DNA of 64,000 nt from Oxyruncus cristatus (GCA_013399855.1 VXAY01001003.1:758297-822296); one strand, 5' to 3'; positions 13,801-28,800 are shown, numbered from the stretch's first letter. Notes: generated by a model from the sequence alone, not told the origin. Numbers and translations: made by a program.

Positions 13801-16800
13801 AAACCTGCTGGAGCTCTCAAGGAATGAGGCAATGAGGGGATGGCAAAGAAGTGCTCACCAGAGTGAGCAGCTGCTCAAAACAAGGGCAGGAGCAGGGCGG
13901 AAGGGATGTGGTGGGAGAGGAGCTGTGGAGCTCCTGTGCTACGATCTGATGGTGAAGAACTGCAGAAAAACCTTGGGATGTTTCCACCTCAATGCTCAGA
14001 AGCAGAGTCAGTCAAATGCAAGTAATGCCTCACTTGTACCTTTGATACCATTACAGTCCTGCCCACCTCCGTATTTAGGAGTACACAGGAGAAAAAAAAT
14101 CCTGGAGAAAGGTTCAGAAAAGGGCTCTGAAAGTGGAAACAGCTTCCACAAGAGAAATGAGTAACCATTCCTGGGACTTGGGAATCTGGAAAACAGGTGA
14201 ATGAGGGAGAACACGGCAAAGGTCCACAGAGGGGGGAGTGGGACAGAGGGGGCTGTGGACACTGGTCATTCCCCCAACTCAGGCAACACTAACACAGAGC
14301 AGGGGCAGAACAGACAAGAAGTGGTGACTGTTCAGAGGAAATTTATCTGTAGAATCTTTGTCCACTTGCTGTTGTGGATAAAAGCTGGTGTGGGTTAAAG
14401 AAGATGCTGACAGGGTTTCATGGAGGAGAAACTCAATTAGCAAAACACAGAAACCACCAAAGAGTCAGGAAGTGCCCCAGAAACAAGCTCAGACCTGGGC
14501 AGAATATGGGACAAAACACCTCTCTGCTCCTCTGTTCTACTTCTGGTCCCTCCTGAGGAGATGATACCAGGCTCCACTCACTCTCCATCTGGCTGTTCTT
14601 ACATCTAAATAAACTTCTCTATAAAAAGTAGGAGTTAACATTAACTCTGATCATTCTACAGTTGCTCGTGTATCTCTATTTTTTCACATTACCTCTTGAT
14701 TTGCCTTATAAAAAATCCTGGCACCAGGTCCTGCTTTCACCATTATATGCAACGGATTCAATAATTCCTGCGCTAGAGTGCAAACAAAGACATGCAACAC
14801 TTCCCCATAGGAAAACAATTAAAATGAAAACACTCCAAAACCAAAAGTCTGTTGATATATAAAAACGTTGGAGAACCTAAAAAATAATTTGGAGCTGTTG
14901 CACAAATTTATTTTTCTGTCTGCTCTCAGTACTTCCTAGACTCAGCAGCCCATGAAATAAACTGCATGCTGGAATGAAGGCCACCATTGTTCCATAATCA
15001 CAATCCCAGATATTTTTGCAGGTGCAGTAATTTTCCTTCACCCACTTTGAAAGGCCTCTGGGGAATTCTGACCAAGAACAGCCACACGCAACAACAACGC
15101 TACTAATAAAACAGGGCAACAAGGAAGAAAACCCATAAAAGTCTGGTTAAAAATTCACTGGAAGGAAATTGCAGGATAATTCCTGCCAAACCGACAAGGA
15201 ATAAGGAGCTTTACCGTCTGAGAGGGTGCGGACGACGACGTCGTGGGTGGAGACGCCGGGGCCGTGCTTGTTGTAGGCGACCACCCGAAAGCTGTACTCG
15301 GTGAACTTCTTCAGCCCAGTGACCGTGTGGGACAGCCCTGCCACGTCCACGTCCTGCCCAGAGCAAAGAGACACCCAGTCAGGCCCAGCTCCAGGGCTGC
15401 AACCACCACCAGTGCCCAAAGAATTCCTGTACAACACACAGGAACCCTCCGAGCAGCGCTCGCGGATCAACCCCCAGCACTTGTGAAGATGCCACACGTG
15501 AGTTTACGAGAGGATTCTCCCTGCTCTGTTTAAATCCTGGACACTGGCTCCATACGTGGAAAGGGATCTGGAAATTTGCCTATTAGCAAAAAATTACGGC
15601 TATGACTGGAACAGCGGGATGCAGAAGTGGAAAAGGCATCAGGCCTGTTTTGAACTGATGTAAAAAAGGATTGAAAGGCTAAGGAAAATATGTTCTACCC
15701 TTTGCTTTTTAAAGCTGGAATCATACTGATATGCAATGGGATGGGAATGGGGCTGGGATGAGTGGGATTAATCCTCACTGCTCTCAGGTGGCAGCCTAGA
15801 CTTCTACAGAACACAGTGGATGCTTTGGTGGAATCATCAGAAAATTTAATCCATTAGATGCTCAGCAGCATCAAATTATCAATCACTGGATCCAAGAAGT
15901 CAAGAAGTACAAACAGTTGAGATTAAGGATCATGCTAAAATCAGTAGTTTACCTAATTTACTAAAAGTCAGCCTATAACAGTGTGCAAGCATCTTCTCTA
16001 TCATCTGGACCAGAACTGCTAAATGATGACATGGCTGTAACTTGCCTTCTCCTCCCGTGGTATGATGGAATTCCCCAAAAACTACTCGATGCTGGTGAAC
16101 CCACCAAAATAAGGCATCACCAAAAAAAAAATTTTCATTCCAAACATTTCCATATACATTTCATTCTGGAATTTTAAATTTAAATATTACTGGATTTCAG
16201 TCTGTCAGAAAACCAAACCCTCCCCCAGGTGTTTCTAGGAATTCAAGGTACCCCCATCACACAGGTTGTCAGGGGTGGTGCATCTGTACCTGCTCGGTGT
16301 CCTGCCCCTTCTCCATGTAGTAGAGTTTGTAGTTCTGGATGTCCCCGTTGCCCGAGAGCGGCGTCTCCCAGGTGACGGTGACGGAGGTGGGGGAGCTGGA
16401 ATACGCACGGATGTTGGGAGCTGGGCCGGGCAGCTGGACTGGAACACAAGTGTGGAACTCTGCTAGTTCTGGAGCCTCGCCAGGGATGGTTATTGCAGTG
16501 ACAACCCCACTGTTCATCACCCCTGGGGAAGAGGTGGGTATTTTTCCCATTTCCAAACTACCCATGGAAAGGTGGGACCAAATGTCTGATGGGGATCCTG
16601 CTCCCTGGGTCACACTCCTTTTGTCTGGAATTATCCTAACAAGTGAGAGACTTGGCATTTGCCTAAAGTTTTTCCTTCTTCCCCTTTCAGCCACAGAATA
16701 TTCTGATTTTGAAGGGTCCCACAAGGATCACCAAGTCCAACTCTTAAGTGAACAGCCCATACAGGACCATGACCTTGGTGTCATCAACACCATGTTCCAA

Positions 16801-19800
16801 CCAACTGAGCTAAGTTAATGACAGCTGAAAAGTATTACTTTTATAACAGTTTAGAGAATTCAACAAGGAATGCCTCATCAGTTCCTCTTGATCGTGGCAA
16901 TAAATCCTACAAACCCACCAGCCTGGAAAATCTTTGGAAACTACGGTCTGCAAGTGCAACTTTTAAGAGCATTGACTTCTTCCGGGAAAGGCCACGAATG
17001 GGGAAAACAAACAAATTAAATCAAAATCGATCCCAAACTGATGAAAACTCCAACCATTCCAGCTCACCCTCGGGCTGCGTTGCCACCTTGAGCGGAGCCG
17101 AGCTCTCCCCGGGGCCATGCCTGTTCTGAGCCACAACTCGGAACACGTAAACTGTCTCTGGCATCAGGTTCTGGATCATCACTTGTGTCTCTCCGGGACG
17201 ACTCGTATTTTCAACACGTTCCCTTTAGGAAGTAGAAGGTTTAGGCAGAGAGACAAGCACTGATTAGTAGGAGGGGTTTGGAGGGGGAAGGAAGGAGTCG
17301 CCGTGTCCTGTTTGACTGTATCCCACGTGTTAGTGACGTGCTGGTTTACACTGTGCTCTCCGCACAACACGACAGCAACGTGCCCAAATTGCTGCTGACA
17401 AACTGCTTCGAATTTTGCAACTTCTCTTTGCAAAAAAGAAACAACAAACGCAGTGAAGTAACAGAATAAATTACACTCGACAGCACCAAACTCTCAGCAG
17501 TTCTCTGCTATTCCCATAACAGCCAGTGATAATGGTGACAGTTTATCCTGCAACTCTGAAGCCAAAAGAAAAGCTATTTAAGCAGTACAGTCTGCTGAGA
17601 TTTGGGGCATTTCTTTTAATACCATGGGGCCGCTTTTTGTGTGTTCTTCAAGCTGTTTTAACGTGTTCTTGTTCCTCTGAACTTCATCAGGTTCCTCCTT
17701 GGTGTTTGGATTTGTTCAGAACACCCAGGGCATGGCTGTGGCACTGATGCTGGATCCACACAAGGAGTGGAGGTAGTAGGAGGCAACGTCTCCTTCAGTG
17801 TGACCCGTGAGTGCCTCACACTCGTGCCACACAAATGAAGTGGCCTCCACTGGACCTGAGTGGAGACTCCAACCTCCAGCAGCAGCAGGGAGGCAGACCC
17901 AGGGTACCAGCCCTCCTGTCTGGTCTGGGTCACCCACGGAAGGAATGTGCTTTGCATGGGAAGGGGCATCTCTGTCAGGCCAACATTTTGCAATCTGGAA
18001 GCCACAATCCACTTGGGAGAACACATGTTGTGTATGGAGGCAACTGGAAGGGTCATTGCTTGGTGTTCAGTGACCCTCCATTGACCCCCCGGGCTCCCGG
18101 AGCCCAACCCTTCCCCCTGCGGAAGCCCCATCACCCAAATGTAGCCCAGGAAACTCCATCAGTTCTTATCGGGATGGAGGGGGAGATGGGGAGATTAGAG
18201 CATTAACCATTAACTAATGACAACCTTTATTTCCAAGACAGGCTGTTGGCACCTGAACTCGTTGGAGCCGTGTTTCGAGACCAACGGCTCCACACATCCG
18301 TCCTTCCCTGGAAAGGAGCTCCTGCTCCCTGAGAATGGGAACAGCAGTGCTACAAAAGGAGAAATCAGAAACTTCCCCTTGGGAAAATCAGGGGGAATGT
18401 GCCTGCTCGGAATACAATCCTTCCCCTTTGGCCTGCCAGGCTCTGTTTGGCTCTGCAGGGACAGTGACTCTTGTCCCATTGTCACCTCCCATTAAAGCAT
18501 TTCTGATGCAAAAACCTGGGAAGAATCATTCCAGAGTCTCCCCTTCCCACCTCCCAGCCATCCTGTTTCAGTTTCTATCACAGAAATGTGATGCCAAAAT
18601 CCCCATTTTTAATTTATTTCTTCTTACATCAACCTGTGTGTTGATTTAGCATAACTTGGCTGAAAACACTTTGAAATCCCTGTTGATTTCTGCATTATTA
18701 CACTGCATCTATAGAGAGGGAAACAATGCACTCACTGTAACTAAACATCTATTTACACCCATTTGCTAGAATGTTCCCCTCCATGAAGCTGAGCTAAAAT
18801 GGCACTGCACCAACAGCCGAATTTATTTCAGATTTTTATTCATTTTCATCGCTGATTTTTCCACTCCTAGCAAAACGTTTTCCTGAAAGCACATTCCCCG
18901 ATGGAGTTTCCTTTAAGACGAGCCTCAGCTACAAGGATGGGACCTGAAAGCCCAGACTAAGTGCCAAAGGATCCACAGCTGTGGAATAACATCCAGCTCC
19001 CATTGACATGCAAAATATTGCATTTTCTGCCTCAAGGGTAAGTGGCCCTCCCTGATTTCATCTGGGGAAAAAAAGATAATCAGCAAACCAAGGTTATTAT
19101 TTGAAATTAGAAGAAAAAAAAATAGTCAGAATTACTTTACTGGAAAGACAACATTTACCAAAAATAAATAGACACATCAAAGTATTGCAATTTTCAGTAA
19201 TTATTAGAAATGTGCCTTCCCAGCATTACGGTGAAATTATGGTGAGATTAATCTAATTAAGTGCTGCATGAATCTCTCCTTTATGCCCTTTCCTGGGGAG
19301 CCTGGAGCACCTTTTCCGAGTGCTGCTGTACCTGATGGGATAACAGGTACAGGGAGATGGGCGCCATGAGCACCTGCACTATCCAGTGGATCCTTACGAC
19401 TGTTCCATGAGTCCAGTTTAATCCCAGCTCAAGAGCTCTGTAAACTCCAGTTAAGGTTTACAGCAACTCTCGAGCACCTCAGGGAAGAGCCATCAGTTCA
19501 ACCCCCAAACACGGGTTTGTCTGGAAGTGCCAACTTTAAAGTTGCACTTCCACATAAAAAACAACGTTCAGGGAATTATGAAAGAGTGCATTTTGCCTGT
19601 GCCAGCCCCGTCAGCTGTGGAGCCTGGCAGGGAGCTCCAGAGACGTTCTGACAGTGTGATTACACACAATTAAACCCCATTTTCTGCGTTTGAAGAACAC
19701 TACGGTGAACCACGAATTTAACAGTATCTGAGTATCTCACTTGTAATTTACTCTCTTGTACCAGCCACGTGCTGGTTATTTCTTTTATTTTTGTCCAAAT

Positions 19801-22800
19801 CTTGAAGTCTGGAGTTCTTCCGCCCGAGTGCTTGGCTAAAGTTTCAGAGAATTAAACCTCCCCGCAGCACATTTGAATTTGCACACCCTTTCCAGGGGAA
19901 CTGCCTGCAGGGTGGAATGAATCCCTACCATGAGGATAAATAACTCTGTAACTGTGTAAAACAGGAATCTGATCAGATTACTTGGGGTCCTCCAGAGGTG
20001 TGACAGTAAAGCCATGAGACACCACTTCACTCCTCAGCAGGAGCCTCTTGGATGTCACCAAGTCAAGGTGGGACAAGGCACCAGTTGGTGACGTTTGTGC
20101 AGCCAGAGAAGCAGAAACACGTCACCTCCACAGCCATTTCCACACCCTGAAATGCTCCTCTTGGAATCATGGAATGGTCTGGGTTAGAAGGGACCTCAAA
20201 GCTTACCCAGTTCCACCGCCTCCCATGGGCAGGGACACCTTCCACTAGCCCAGGTTGCTCCAAGCCCTGTCCACCTTGGCCTTGAACACTTCCAGGGATG
20301 GGGCAGCCACAGCTTCTCTGGGCAACCTGTGCCAGGGCCTCTCCACCCTCACAGCCACGAATTTCTTCCCAATATTTAAACTAAATCCCCCCTCTTTCAG
20401 CTTAATGGCATTCCCCCTTGTCCTGTCGCTCCATCCCTTGTCCCAAATCCCTCTCCAGCTCTCTTGGAGTCCCTTTAGACACTGGAAGAGGCTCTAAGGT
20501 CTTCCTGGAGCTTCTCTTCTCCCGTTGAACACCCCCAACTCTCCCAGCCTGGCTCCAGAGCAGAGGGGCTCCAGCCCTTGGAGCAGCTCCACGGCCTCCT
20601 CTGGACTTGCTCCAGCAGTTCCCTGTCCTTCTGCTGTTGGACCCCAGAGCTGGAGGCAGCTCTGCAGGGGGGGGTCTCACCTTAGGGGACAGAATTCCCC
20701 CCTCAAACAAGTTCAAAGGGCAAAGGTGAGGAGCACCATGTCCCTGTATCTCCTTCCAACAGATAAAACAAAAGGAAGGTAAATCAGTGGTGGCCGAGGC
20801 AGTTGGTCCCTCAGACCCACACTCCTCGTACCCTGGAGGACTGACGTGCTCCTGCAGCTCAGGACACGAGGGTGACTCTCAACAGCCCTTCACAGATGGT
20901 TTAGAGATACCAGAGTACCCACAAACCCTCTCCGTGTCACATGGACTTTGTTCATTTCCACAAACCTGACTTAAAAGGTCAGTAAATCAAACACCTGGTT
21001 TGATCACTGCTCAAGTACACGTGAGGGTGAGTGAACATCCCCATTACTAAAAGGTTCCAGTAAAGCAGGCACTGAAAAAGGTATGAGCAGGCAAAATGTA
21101 ACAGCGTGAGGAGATGGTACATATGCACTTAAAGCACAGCAAATGTACCATCATCTATAATTCAGGGGCTACAAAGAGACCATTTAAACAGGGTTTTGTA
21201 AAGCTGAGGAAGGAAGGAGGGTGGCACAGCCAAGCCTGGCTTCAAAACTCTTTGACTTCCGACTGCTCGGTGGTGTGTGACAGCTCCTCTGGTTCTGTAC
21301 TCACTAACCAGCAGCATTTCCACAAGGCCCAACCAACTGGTCAAAAACTACCACGGAACATCAAAATGGTAAACTGAGCCTTTTACCTCCTGTCTTCTTC
21401 CTTTTTTATTTTTTTGATTTTACTCTTCTCATTCTCTAAATCCAGGTCGAAAGCAGGACCTCACAGTATTTCTATGCCCATCTGTGAAACGCGTGATACC
21501 GACTGTCCTTATGAGGCATCAGAAAAAAAACAGCTTCCGAAAAGCAAGTGGAGAACACAAGTGAGTGTGTGCTAATGAAAGGCCCTCAGGGCCTACACCG
21601 AGCCCTGATCCAGAAGGGCACTGAAGCAAAGGAAGATCTCACTGAAGTCAGTGCAATCACCTGCTCACATATAAAGCACCAGCTTAAGGGCCTGGATGTG
21701 TAAACTTTGTAGGTGCCAGTGACCTGAGCCCCAAGGGATGCTCTGCAGGAACTGGGAGCAGCAGGTTCTGCAGAATGTCCTGTAATTCCCTAATTTATTC
21801 ACTGGGAATTATGAGATCACTCTTACCCTTAGTTCTGTTGGTCCAAGAGGAATATTTTCTGGATTGTTACAGATTTGGTATGTAGTGGAAGGGGATGGAT
21901 TCTGTGTCCTTAAAAGCAGGGCAGGGAGAGGCCTGGAGTCATCTCCAGCAAATCCCTTCCTAAAAACCCAGTGAGTGGAGCAGATACCACCAGGAACATG
22001 GAGGGGAGACAAGAAGCAAGGATGGCTGGCAGGATCCCACCTTTTTCCTGTCTCACTTAAAGTACCTCCAATAAGAATCAACAGAACCACAGTCACAGAC
22101 TGGTTTGGGGCGGAAGGGACCTCAAAGCCCACCCAGTTCCACCCCCTGCCATGGGCAGGGACACCTTCCACTAGACCAGGTTGCTCCAACCTGGCCTTGA
22201 ACAACTTGGGTATTACCAAAGTAAGGAAGTAGGAAAAAAACAGCAACTGGGAAGCAAAGAAAATGTTACTAAATTGCCTCAATTAACTGCCACAAGCCTG
22301 GACCAGATGTGTATCCACAGAATTGAGGAAGAGCAGAAATTCCCCACTAGTAGCAGTGTGTTTTCTGTTCTCTTCCAATGACTTTGTTAACTTTGAGTGC
22401 CATGCTCTCCTTGGTAAGGAGACACATAACTTTCCCTTGGGTAATAAATCTGATAAGCTAATTTGCAATTAATTAAGCACTGCTCCAAATGATTGTTAGC
22501 TTCAACTTCCTCAAACTCATCACAACAATCTGAGCAGCAGATCCTGTCAGGATGGGAAAGGGGTAGATCGGTATTATCCACTGGGATAATGCGTCAGAAG
22601 CTTATGACTGGGAGTAATTCATCTAATTTCTATTTACAGGGATCATTAGGAGGGAATCAACATTTAACCAACACCTACCATGGCATTTAGCCAACACCTG
22701 CCTCACGTTTGTCCCTGGAATCAGAGTGAATTCACAGACCAGCACACGGTTTCTGGAGGGTGTTCCTGTGCCCGCTGAGGTGGCACCGACAGCAGTGGCA

Positions 22801-25800
22801 GTGCTCCTGACGAGCTGTGACAGCCTCTGCTGCTCTCACCTTCTACCAGGCTGCTAAAAGCAAGTAGCACCTGTTTGCAGTCAATCAAACCGTGCCTGCA
22901 AGAATTCCTACGTGCAGCACCAAAGCCAACAAAACTCAGGGTGCAGGAGGGAGGGGACGCAACCCCTCATACCGCACATCGAACACGCCAGGTTACTGCG
23001 TTCCCAAGCAAAGCCAGCGTGAAGAAGAGTCTTTACCTGTTGATCCCTTCCTTGGTGTAGAAGATGGAGTAGGTGAGGTTGTCCCCCTGAGGGTCTGACA
23101 CTGGTGGCCTCCAGGTGAGCCGGATGAAGCGGGTGGACACGAGGGTGGCCACGACGTCCCGCGGGGCCGAGGGCAGGGGTCCTGCTGTGGCTGGTGCTAG
23201 ATGGTCATTAGTGGCACTGGTCAGTGAAGTGGGAGGCAATGTTGGGATGGCAACATCTTGTCATGTGCAAACATTGGGGAACATGAAGGGCAAACATCAC
23301 CACGGTTTAAAAAAAAAAAAAGAGAACAGGGGAAAAAAAAAACACAAAAGAAATAAACAAAACCACGATGGGAAACAAAAGAAAATGAACACACAAAAAA
23401 GGCCATTAAACTGAAGGCTGACATGCAGGCAGAGGTAACTACTGACCACTAATGGGGTATTACAGGACATCACTTGGAGCAAGCAGACCAGATCTCCATT
23501 GTAATGAAGTGGCAGGGGGAGGGAAGGGTGAAACTGGGGATAAAATCTGACCTCAGGAGAGGACATACCAGCAGCAAACAATACTGTCACTGCTTTGTAA
23601 ACCACATGTAATACCGCACCCTCAACAACAAAAACCCAACTCATATTAATTATTCAAACATACACCCAGTCCTGGTTTTGTACATCAGCTCATTAACATG
23701 CAGGATTCATTTATACTCTTCTCAATCATAAAAACAGACAGACTGACACACAGAATTGCTTTAAGTGCAAATTCATACAGGTTGTGCAATTAAACCCTGC
23801 AGTCACTTCGTGTGTAGCTGCTTTCTGGAGCGGGTGGGTTCTGCCCCTGCCCAGTGTGACAATCCCAGGGCACTGCACCCACAGCCCTCTTCCCTGCCTT
23901 TCACCAAGGGCGCTGCTTTCCTGCCACCAACACTCTTCCTCCCTCTTCCTCCCTCCCGTAACACCTCTTGCATCCTTTACAACAACACTAACAACATCAA
24001 CAGCTCCGGCTTCGGATTATTCCCACACACTCCAAACTTCTCAGCCCAAGTCACGTTGTGTTCCTGTGCTGCTACTCCAAGCCAGGATAAATCCCAGGGA
24101 TTATTGCATTAAAAGGTTGGGAGTTGACAGCGCAAGCTGCACCGAACCAAGAGCTGTTCTCCAAATCCTATTAAAGCAATCCATCCAGTAAATCTAACAC
24201 TGATACTCTGAGCAGCTGGACTCCAATTACCACCAAGTATTACAAGCAGCACAATTAGTAACAAAACCCCAAAGCTCAGAATACCCTGAGTTTTTATGGA
24301 TTTTTAACTATTTATCAAGCTTAAGCCACCTGATGACTTTTTCCACATGGGAATCTACACTGCCAAATACATCTATTCACTTATTAATTATGGGAACTAA
24401 CTAAAATGGTTCTGGTTTTCCCCAGAAAGAAGTTCAGGACTAGCAGAGCTGTTGCTGAGAGCTGCAGCATCTCCACCAGAACACGTGGAGTTGTGTCTTG
24501 ACACAAAAGAAGAAAACCTCACAAACAACCTGACTAAAGGAGAAAATGTTGTCTGAACGAAACCAACCTTCAGGCAGACACACTGATGTGTCTTCCATCG
24601 ACAAAAACTTGACTTTAAATTCTCAAAAACCCCTTGTCAAACCAAGCATCAGCTCACACATAGGTCTGGAATTGGCAGGACTCTCATTTTTCCTCTTCTA
24701 TTTCTCAGGCAACTCCTGATAACATCATAAGACCAAACCCTTAGTTTTTATTATATTTACACCACATAACCCCAGTCCACGGGCAGAGCTGAGACAGAGC
24801 CCAGAGCCAGGAACACACAGATTTTGGTATTTAAAATCCGGATCACACAAAGACACACTCAAGGGTATCTTCTTAATTATCCTTCCCACACTAATAGCTA
24901 AAGATCCCAATTAAGTATTCTCCAGCAGCCCCTCCCGATCAATAGACACCATTAATTTCACATTCATTGCAAAATCTATTTTTACCTAAAACTCCCTATT
25001 TTTATGTCCATAATTAGATTTCTTGCAGAAATTCACCACATTTAGCTCTTCTTGACTCAGACAGAGCCCCATTCCCCCAGGGTTCCCCTTGCTGGTGCAC
25101 ATCACTCGGTAGAGCCCTGAGTGAAGGCCAGGGGATCTTCCAGCAACCACCCCTGCTCCTGAACAACAGTTCCAGTGCCAATCCAGGACAGCATCTGTGG
25201 TCCTGGTTACATCAACCAGGCTCCTCCTGTGTTTAAATCTCAGCCCATGTTAATATTCCCTTAGACTGGAGACCTCCTCCCTGCACCATCCATCACTCCT
25301 TGCACACTGTTTCCACAGAGGAACGAGGAACTCTGCAGAACCCTCCTGGTGCCCATTGTCTTCCACACCTTTCCCATTGTCCTGCTTTACCGACTTCCAG
25401 TTCACTTCAAATTTCAAATTCCTGTTCACTTCAGACTTCCCCCGCATTTCACTACATTTCCTCCGCAGACAGCTTCAATTTCCCACCCTTCTATTAACTA
25501 ATTACATTCATGGTATAATTTAAACCCATGAAAGAGTTTGAGGAATAATCTGTAGGGAAGCTGCTCTGTTATAAAGACAAACTCGTGTTTTCCAGCCACA
25601 CCAGCCAAAGGTCCCCCGAAGCATCTTCTCCTGATCCATCCTGGCAAGATCTTTGATGGCTTCACACATTTATTACCAGTACTTCACATACAAAGCCCCT
25701 CTGCTTTTTAATAAGAAAGACACTCCAGCACAACAAACTCCTTAAAAGCCACCACTGCAGTTGCTCGTTTTGACTCCAGGAGGCTGCAGGAGATGCACTT

Positions 25801-28800
25801 CTACTGTGTGGACTTAAAAAGAACAACCCCCCAGAGAACACCACCAGACAGTTCCTCAGGACAGCCGTGGCTTTTCAGAGCTTGACATGCCAACCACGTC
25901 ATCTTCCACCTTACATTCACACTTTGTTTTCTCTTACCCGTCTTGGCAATATTGTCAGGTGATCTGCTTCAAATTACATGTTTTTCATGCAAAATGTGCA
26001 TCTTACCCATCTTTAAAAATCATTCCATTTGGTTACAGTGGAGTATTTTTTAAATTCATCTGCTGATCTACAAGCCATCCCACACACTCGTGTATTTGTC
26101 TTCCCCTATAATGAAATGGATCCATCTTTTACTTAAGTGATGTGCACACAGTGCTGAAGAACCTGCAGGCATCGAGATGATGAGTCTGGGAGAGCTGCCA
26201 AGATCTCCCAGATCAACAGACACCCAGATTTACCCTCGTGCAAGGCTCAAACCCAGCAACCCGTTACAGGGAGAACAGTCACAGACCACAAAAACCTGAC
26301 AGCTGAAAAAGAAACTGTGAACCAAACACAGCACAAAGGACCTGCAAACCCACCTGGAGGGGGGCAGTGACAGAGGGAACTCCCCCTGAACGCTGCAGGT
26401 AAATACCAGCTTGGTGGCAGTTTGGTGCTGCTGATAATTCTGGGACTTAAGTCAGAAGACTGGGTTGTTTCCTTCCTTTTTTCCCCTGTTCTTGCTCAGA
26501 ATGCCTGGAGTGCCATCACTAACTGATTTGTAGCCAGCCATGTGAGCAGAGTGCAGAGCTGTGTTAATGAGTAATTACACACAATTAGCTGGAACGCCAA
26601 TAAGGAGCAGCTTTATTACCCTGAGCTTCCCAGCTCGGTGGAACAAGGAACGTGCAACACAAGTCTCCTCTTTCTAATGGATCTTTCAGCACTTTTTAAA
26701 AAGGAACTCTGGAACACTCTTTGCAGAACTATTCCTGCAGTTTCACATGAATCTCATGTTTAAAAAAAGCATGTTCAGCAAGTGACATGTGCTGTGCACA
26801 GTAATTTATCTCCTGCTGGGCAGTAACTGCAACCAGAAGGATGTCAGAACTCCTGAAACTACAGGTTGTGGAGTTCCACTGCTGCATCTCCCCACTGCAG
26901 GGAGAGCAATCCCCCAGAGAGGGCAGAAAAATGGGAACAAGGATTTTTTTACACCATAGTTCCAGCCAAGACAAACCCAACAGGAATCCCAGGGATCCAA
27001 AGTAAGAGAATATTCCAACTGCTAATCCTCAAGTCCCCTCTGCCAAGCTGCTCTTTCCAGGGCTCCTTCTGAGCAGACATCAACTATTGCAACTATTTTA
27101 TCGAAGTATTTTACAGGGTGTGCAAACACCCACAAGGATTTGGACTCAAATCAATGAGATTAGAGCAGGCCAAAGTTGTGGGTTTGATCCCCATAAGGGC
27201 CATTCACTTACGAGCTGGACTCGATGATCCTTGTGGGTCCCTTCCAACTCAGAATGTTCTGTGATTCTGAAACAAATACCATCAATAACTTCTCTAATTG
27301 AATCCCTCATTGGCAAGGGCATAAGGTTTTAATGTCAGCAGCACTGGGCTGGTGACGTGGAAGAGGCAAAGGTGTTGATCAGTTGGATGCACTGGTGTGG
27401 TCCCAGCTTTTCATCTTATAGCAAAAATCCCCTCTGGTGCTCCCAGTGTAGTTCACCACAGCGGGACAACAAACAGCTGGTGGGTGCCTGGGGTGCTGCT
27501 CCATCGTTATCACCTCAGGCTGCTGATGGATCTCTGTCCAATGTGCCACACCTGAACACTGCTCACTGGAATGCCCTAGTTTTTTAGTTAATTATTAGAA
27601 ATACTTTCCATGTTGTCCAGCCCCTCCGGTTTAGATTTCCTTTTTCCTGTGGTACGTTATTGGCGCTGTCAGGGCTTCCTCCTGTTTGGCAATAACATCC
27701 CAATTATACCCCTGGCCACACCACACAAAGGAACAGGGAATAGGGATGTTATCTGTCATCTGCCCCGGCAGTGCTGCCCTTATCTGAGCGACCCGGGACA
27801 GTCCAGCTCCCCTGCTACCTCACAGGGCACCGCCACCACCCACCTTGCGAAGGGGGTATTGGAATGCAGCAACTGGGATGTACAAACACTTGGAAGAACT
27901 GGTTAGTGACCATATTTAGGGTATTCTTGGCCATATTTAGGCTATTCTTGGCCATATTCAAGTGTTTTCAGCCCCTGTCCGTGGAGAGCGTCAGGGATTT
28001 GGAACTGTGGCTGATGCAGCAGGGGAGGCACCAGAGGGTGATCCAGGTGTTCTGGGAGCCCAGCACGGGCATCACAGAATCCCAGAATATGCTGAGTTGA
28101 AGGGAGCCACAAGGATCATGGAGTCCAACCCTCAGCCCTGCACAGGCCCATTCCCCAGCAGCTCTTACCCTAAACACCCGACAGGGACCTGAGTGCACCT
28201 CTCAGTCCTGTTCCACTCCAAAGGCATCGAGATCCAAGACTATCTGAGCTGCAATGCAGGGGCAGGAATGGAGCAGGAATTGTCTCCTGATGGGAATGAA
28301 CACTCTGTAGCTGCACCCCCTGAGGATGTAGATGATGCAGCAGTTGGGAACAAGACAGACCTGGCCAAGGGCAATCAGCTGCTGAGGAACCTGGGGCACC
28401 AGTTAATGCACACAACTGTAGCAGGAAAGAAAGTCCTCTTTGGAAGGACTTCAGCATGGATTTTAGAGCTTTTAAATGTGAATAAATCTTTGATTTCAGC
28501 AATAAAGACCTGCTACAACTAAAAATAGCAAATTACCATTTTGCCAAAAAAAACCCTGTTGTAAAAAACATGACCTAGGATATTCAAATCTCCATACCTT
28601 CCATATTTAGCTGTATTCCATAAGAAAAAACATACCTCAGAGACACCAATATGTTTAATTTTGACTTGGGGTGCTCATATAAATATGGCTACTCAATAAA
28701 TAATATTATTCCCGTAATTCACTATTCAACTGATTCCAGAAAGGTAATCTAGACTTTCAAACTCTTTCTCTTCCCTAATGCACTTGCTCCTAAATTTGAA

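Larger units (their letters stand above)
11785..15214 (-). other. NEO1: NEO1 intron, 3.4 kb, between FN3-2 and FN3-3
   Basis: Contains a CR1 fragment (12433-12712) and a short tandem repeat (13719-13768). The purine-rich stretch at about 13000-14560 on the plus strand has no family I recognise. Confidence 0.88.
17223..23036 (-). other. NEO1: NEO1 intron, 5.8 kb, within FN3-1
   Basis: Contains CR1 fragments at 20160-20720 and 22085-22205. An AT-rich homeodomain-site-like island lies at about 19190-19275, and a 23-bp near-duplicate (catttaaccaacacctacc / catttagccaacacctgcc) at 22660-22705. No exon or other gene is seen. Confidence 0.87.

Noticed and set aside
23197..23222. Alternative acceptor AG upstream of the first FN3-1 exon
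   Set aside because: It would be in frame only with a phase-2 entry, whereas the preceding Ig4 exon leaves in phase 1.
27156..27210. Possible tRNA gene (B-box-like ggtttgatccc)
   Set aside because: The anticodon arm is missing and the CR1-like tail follows directly, so it is a SINE remnant and not a functional tRNA.
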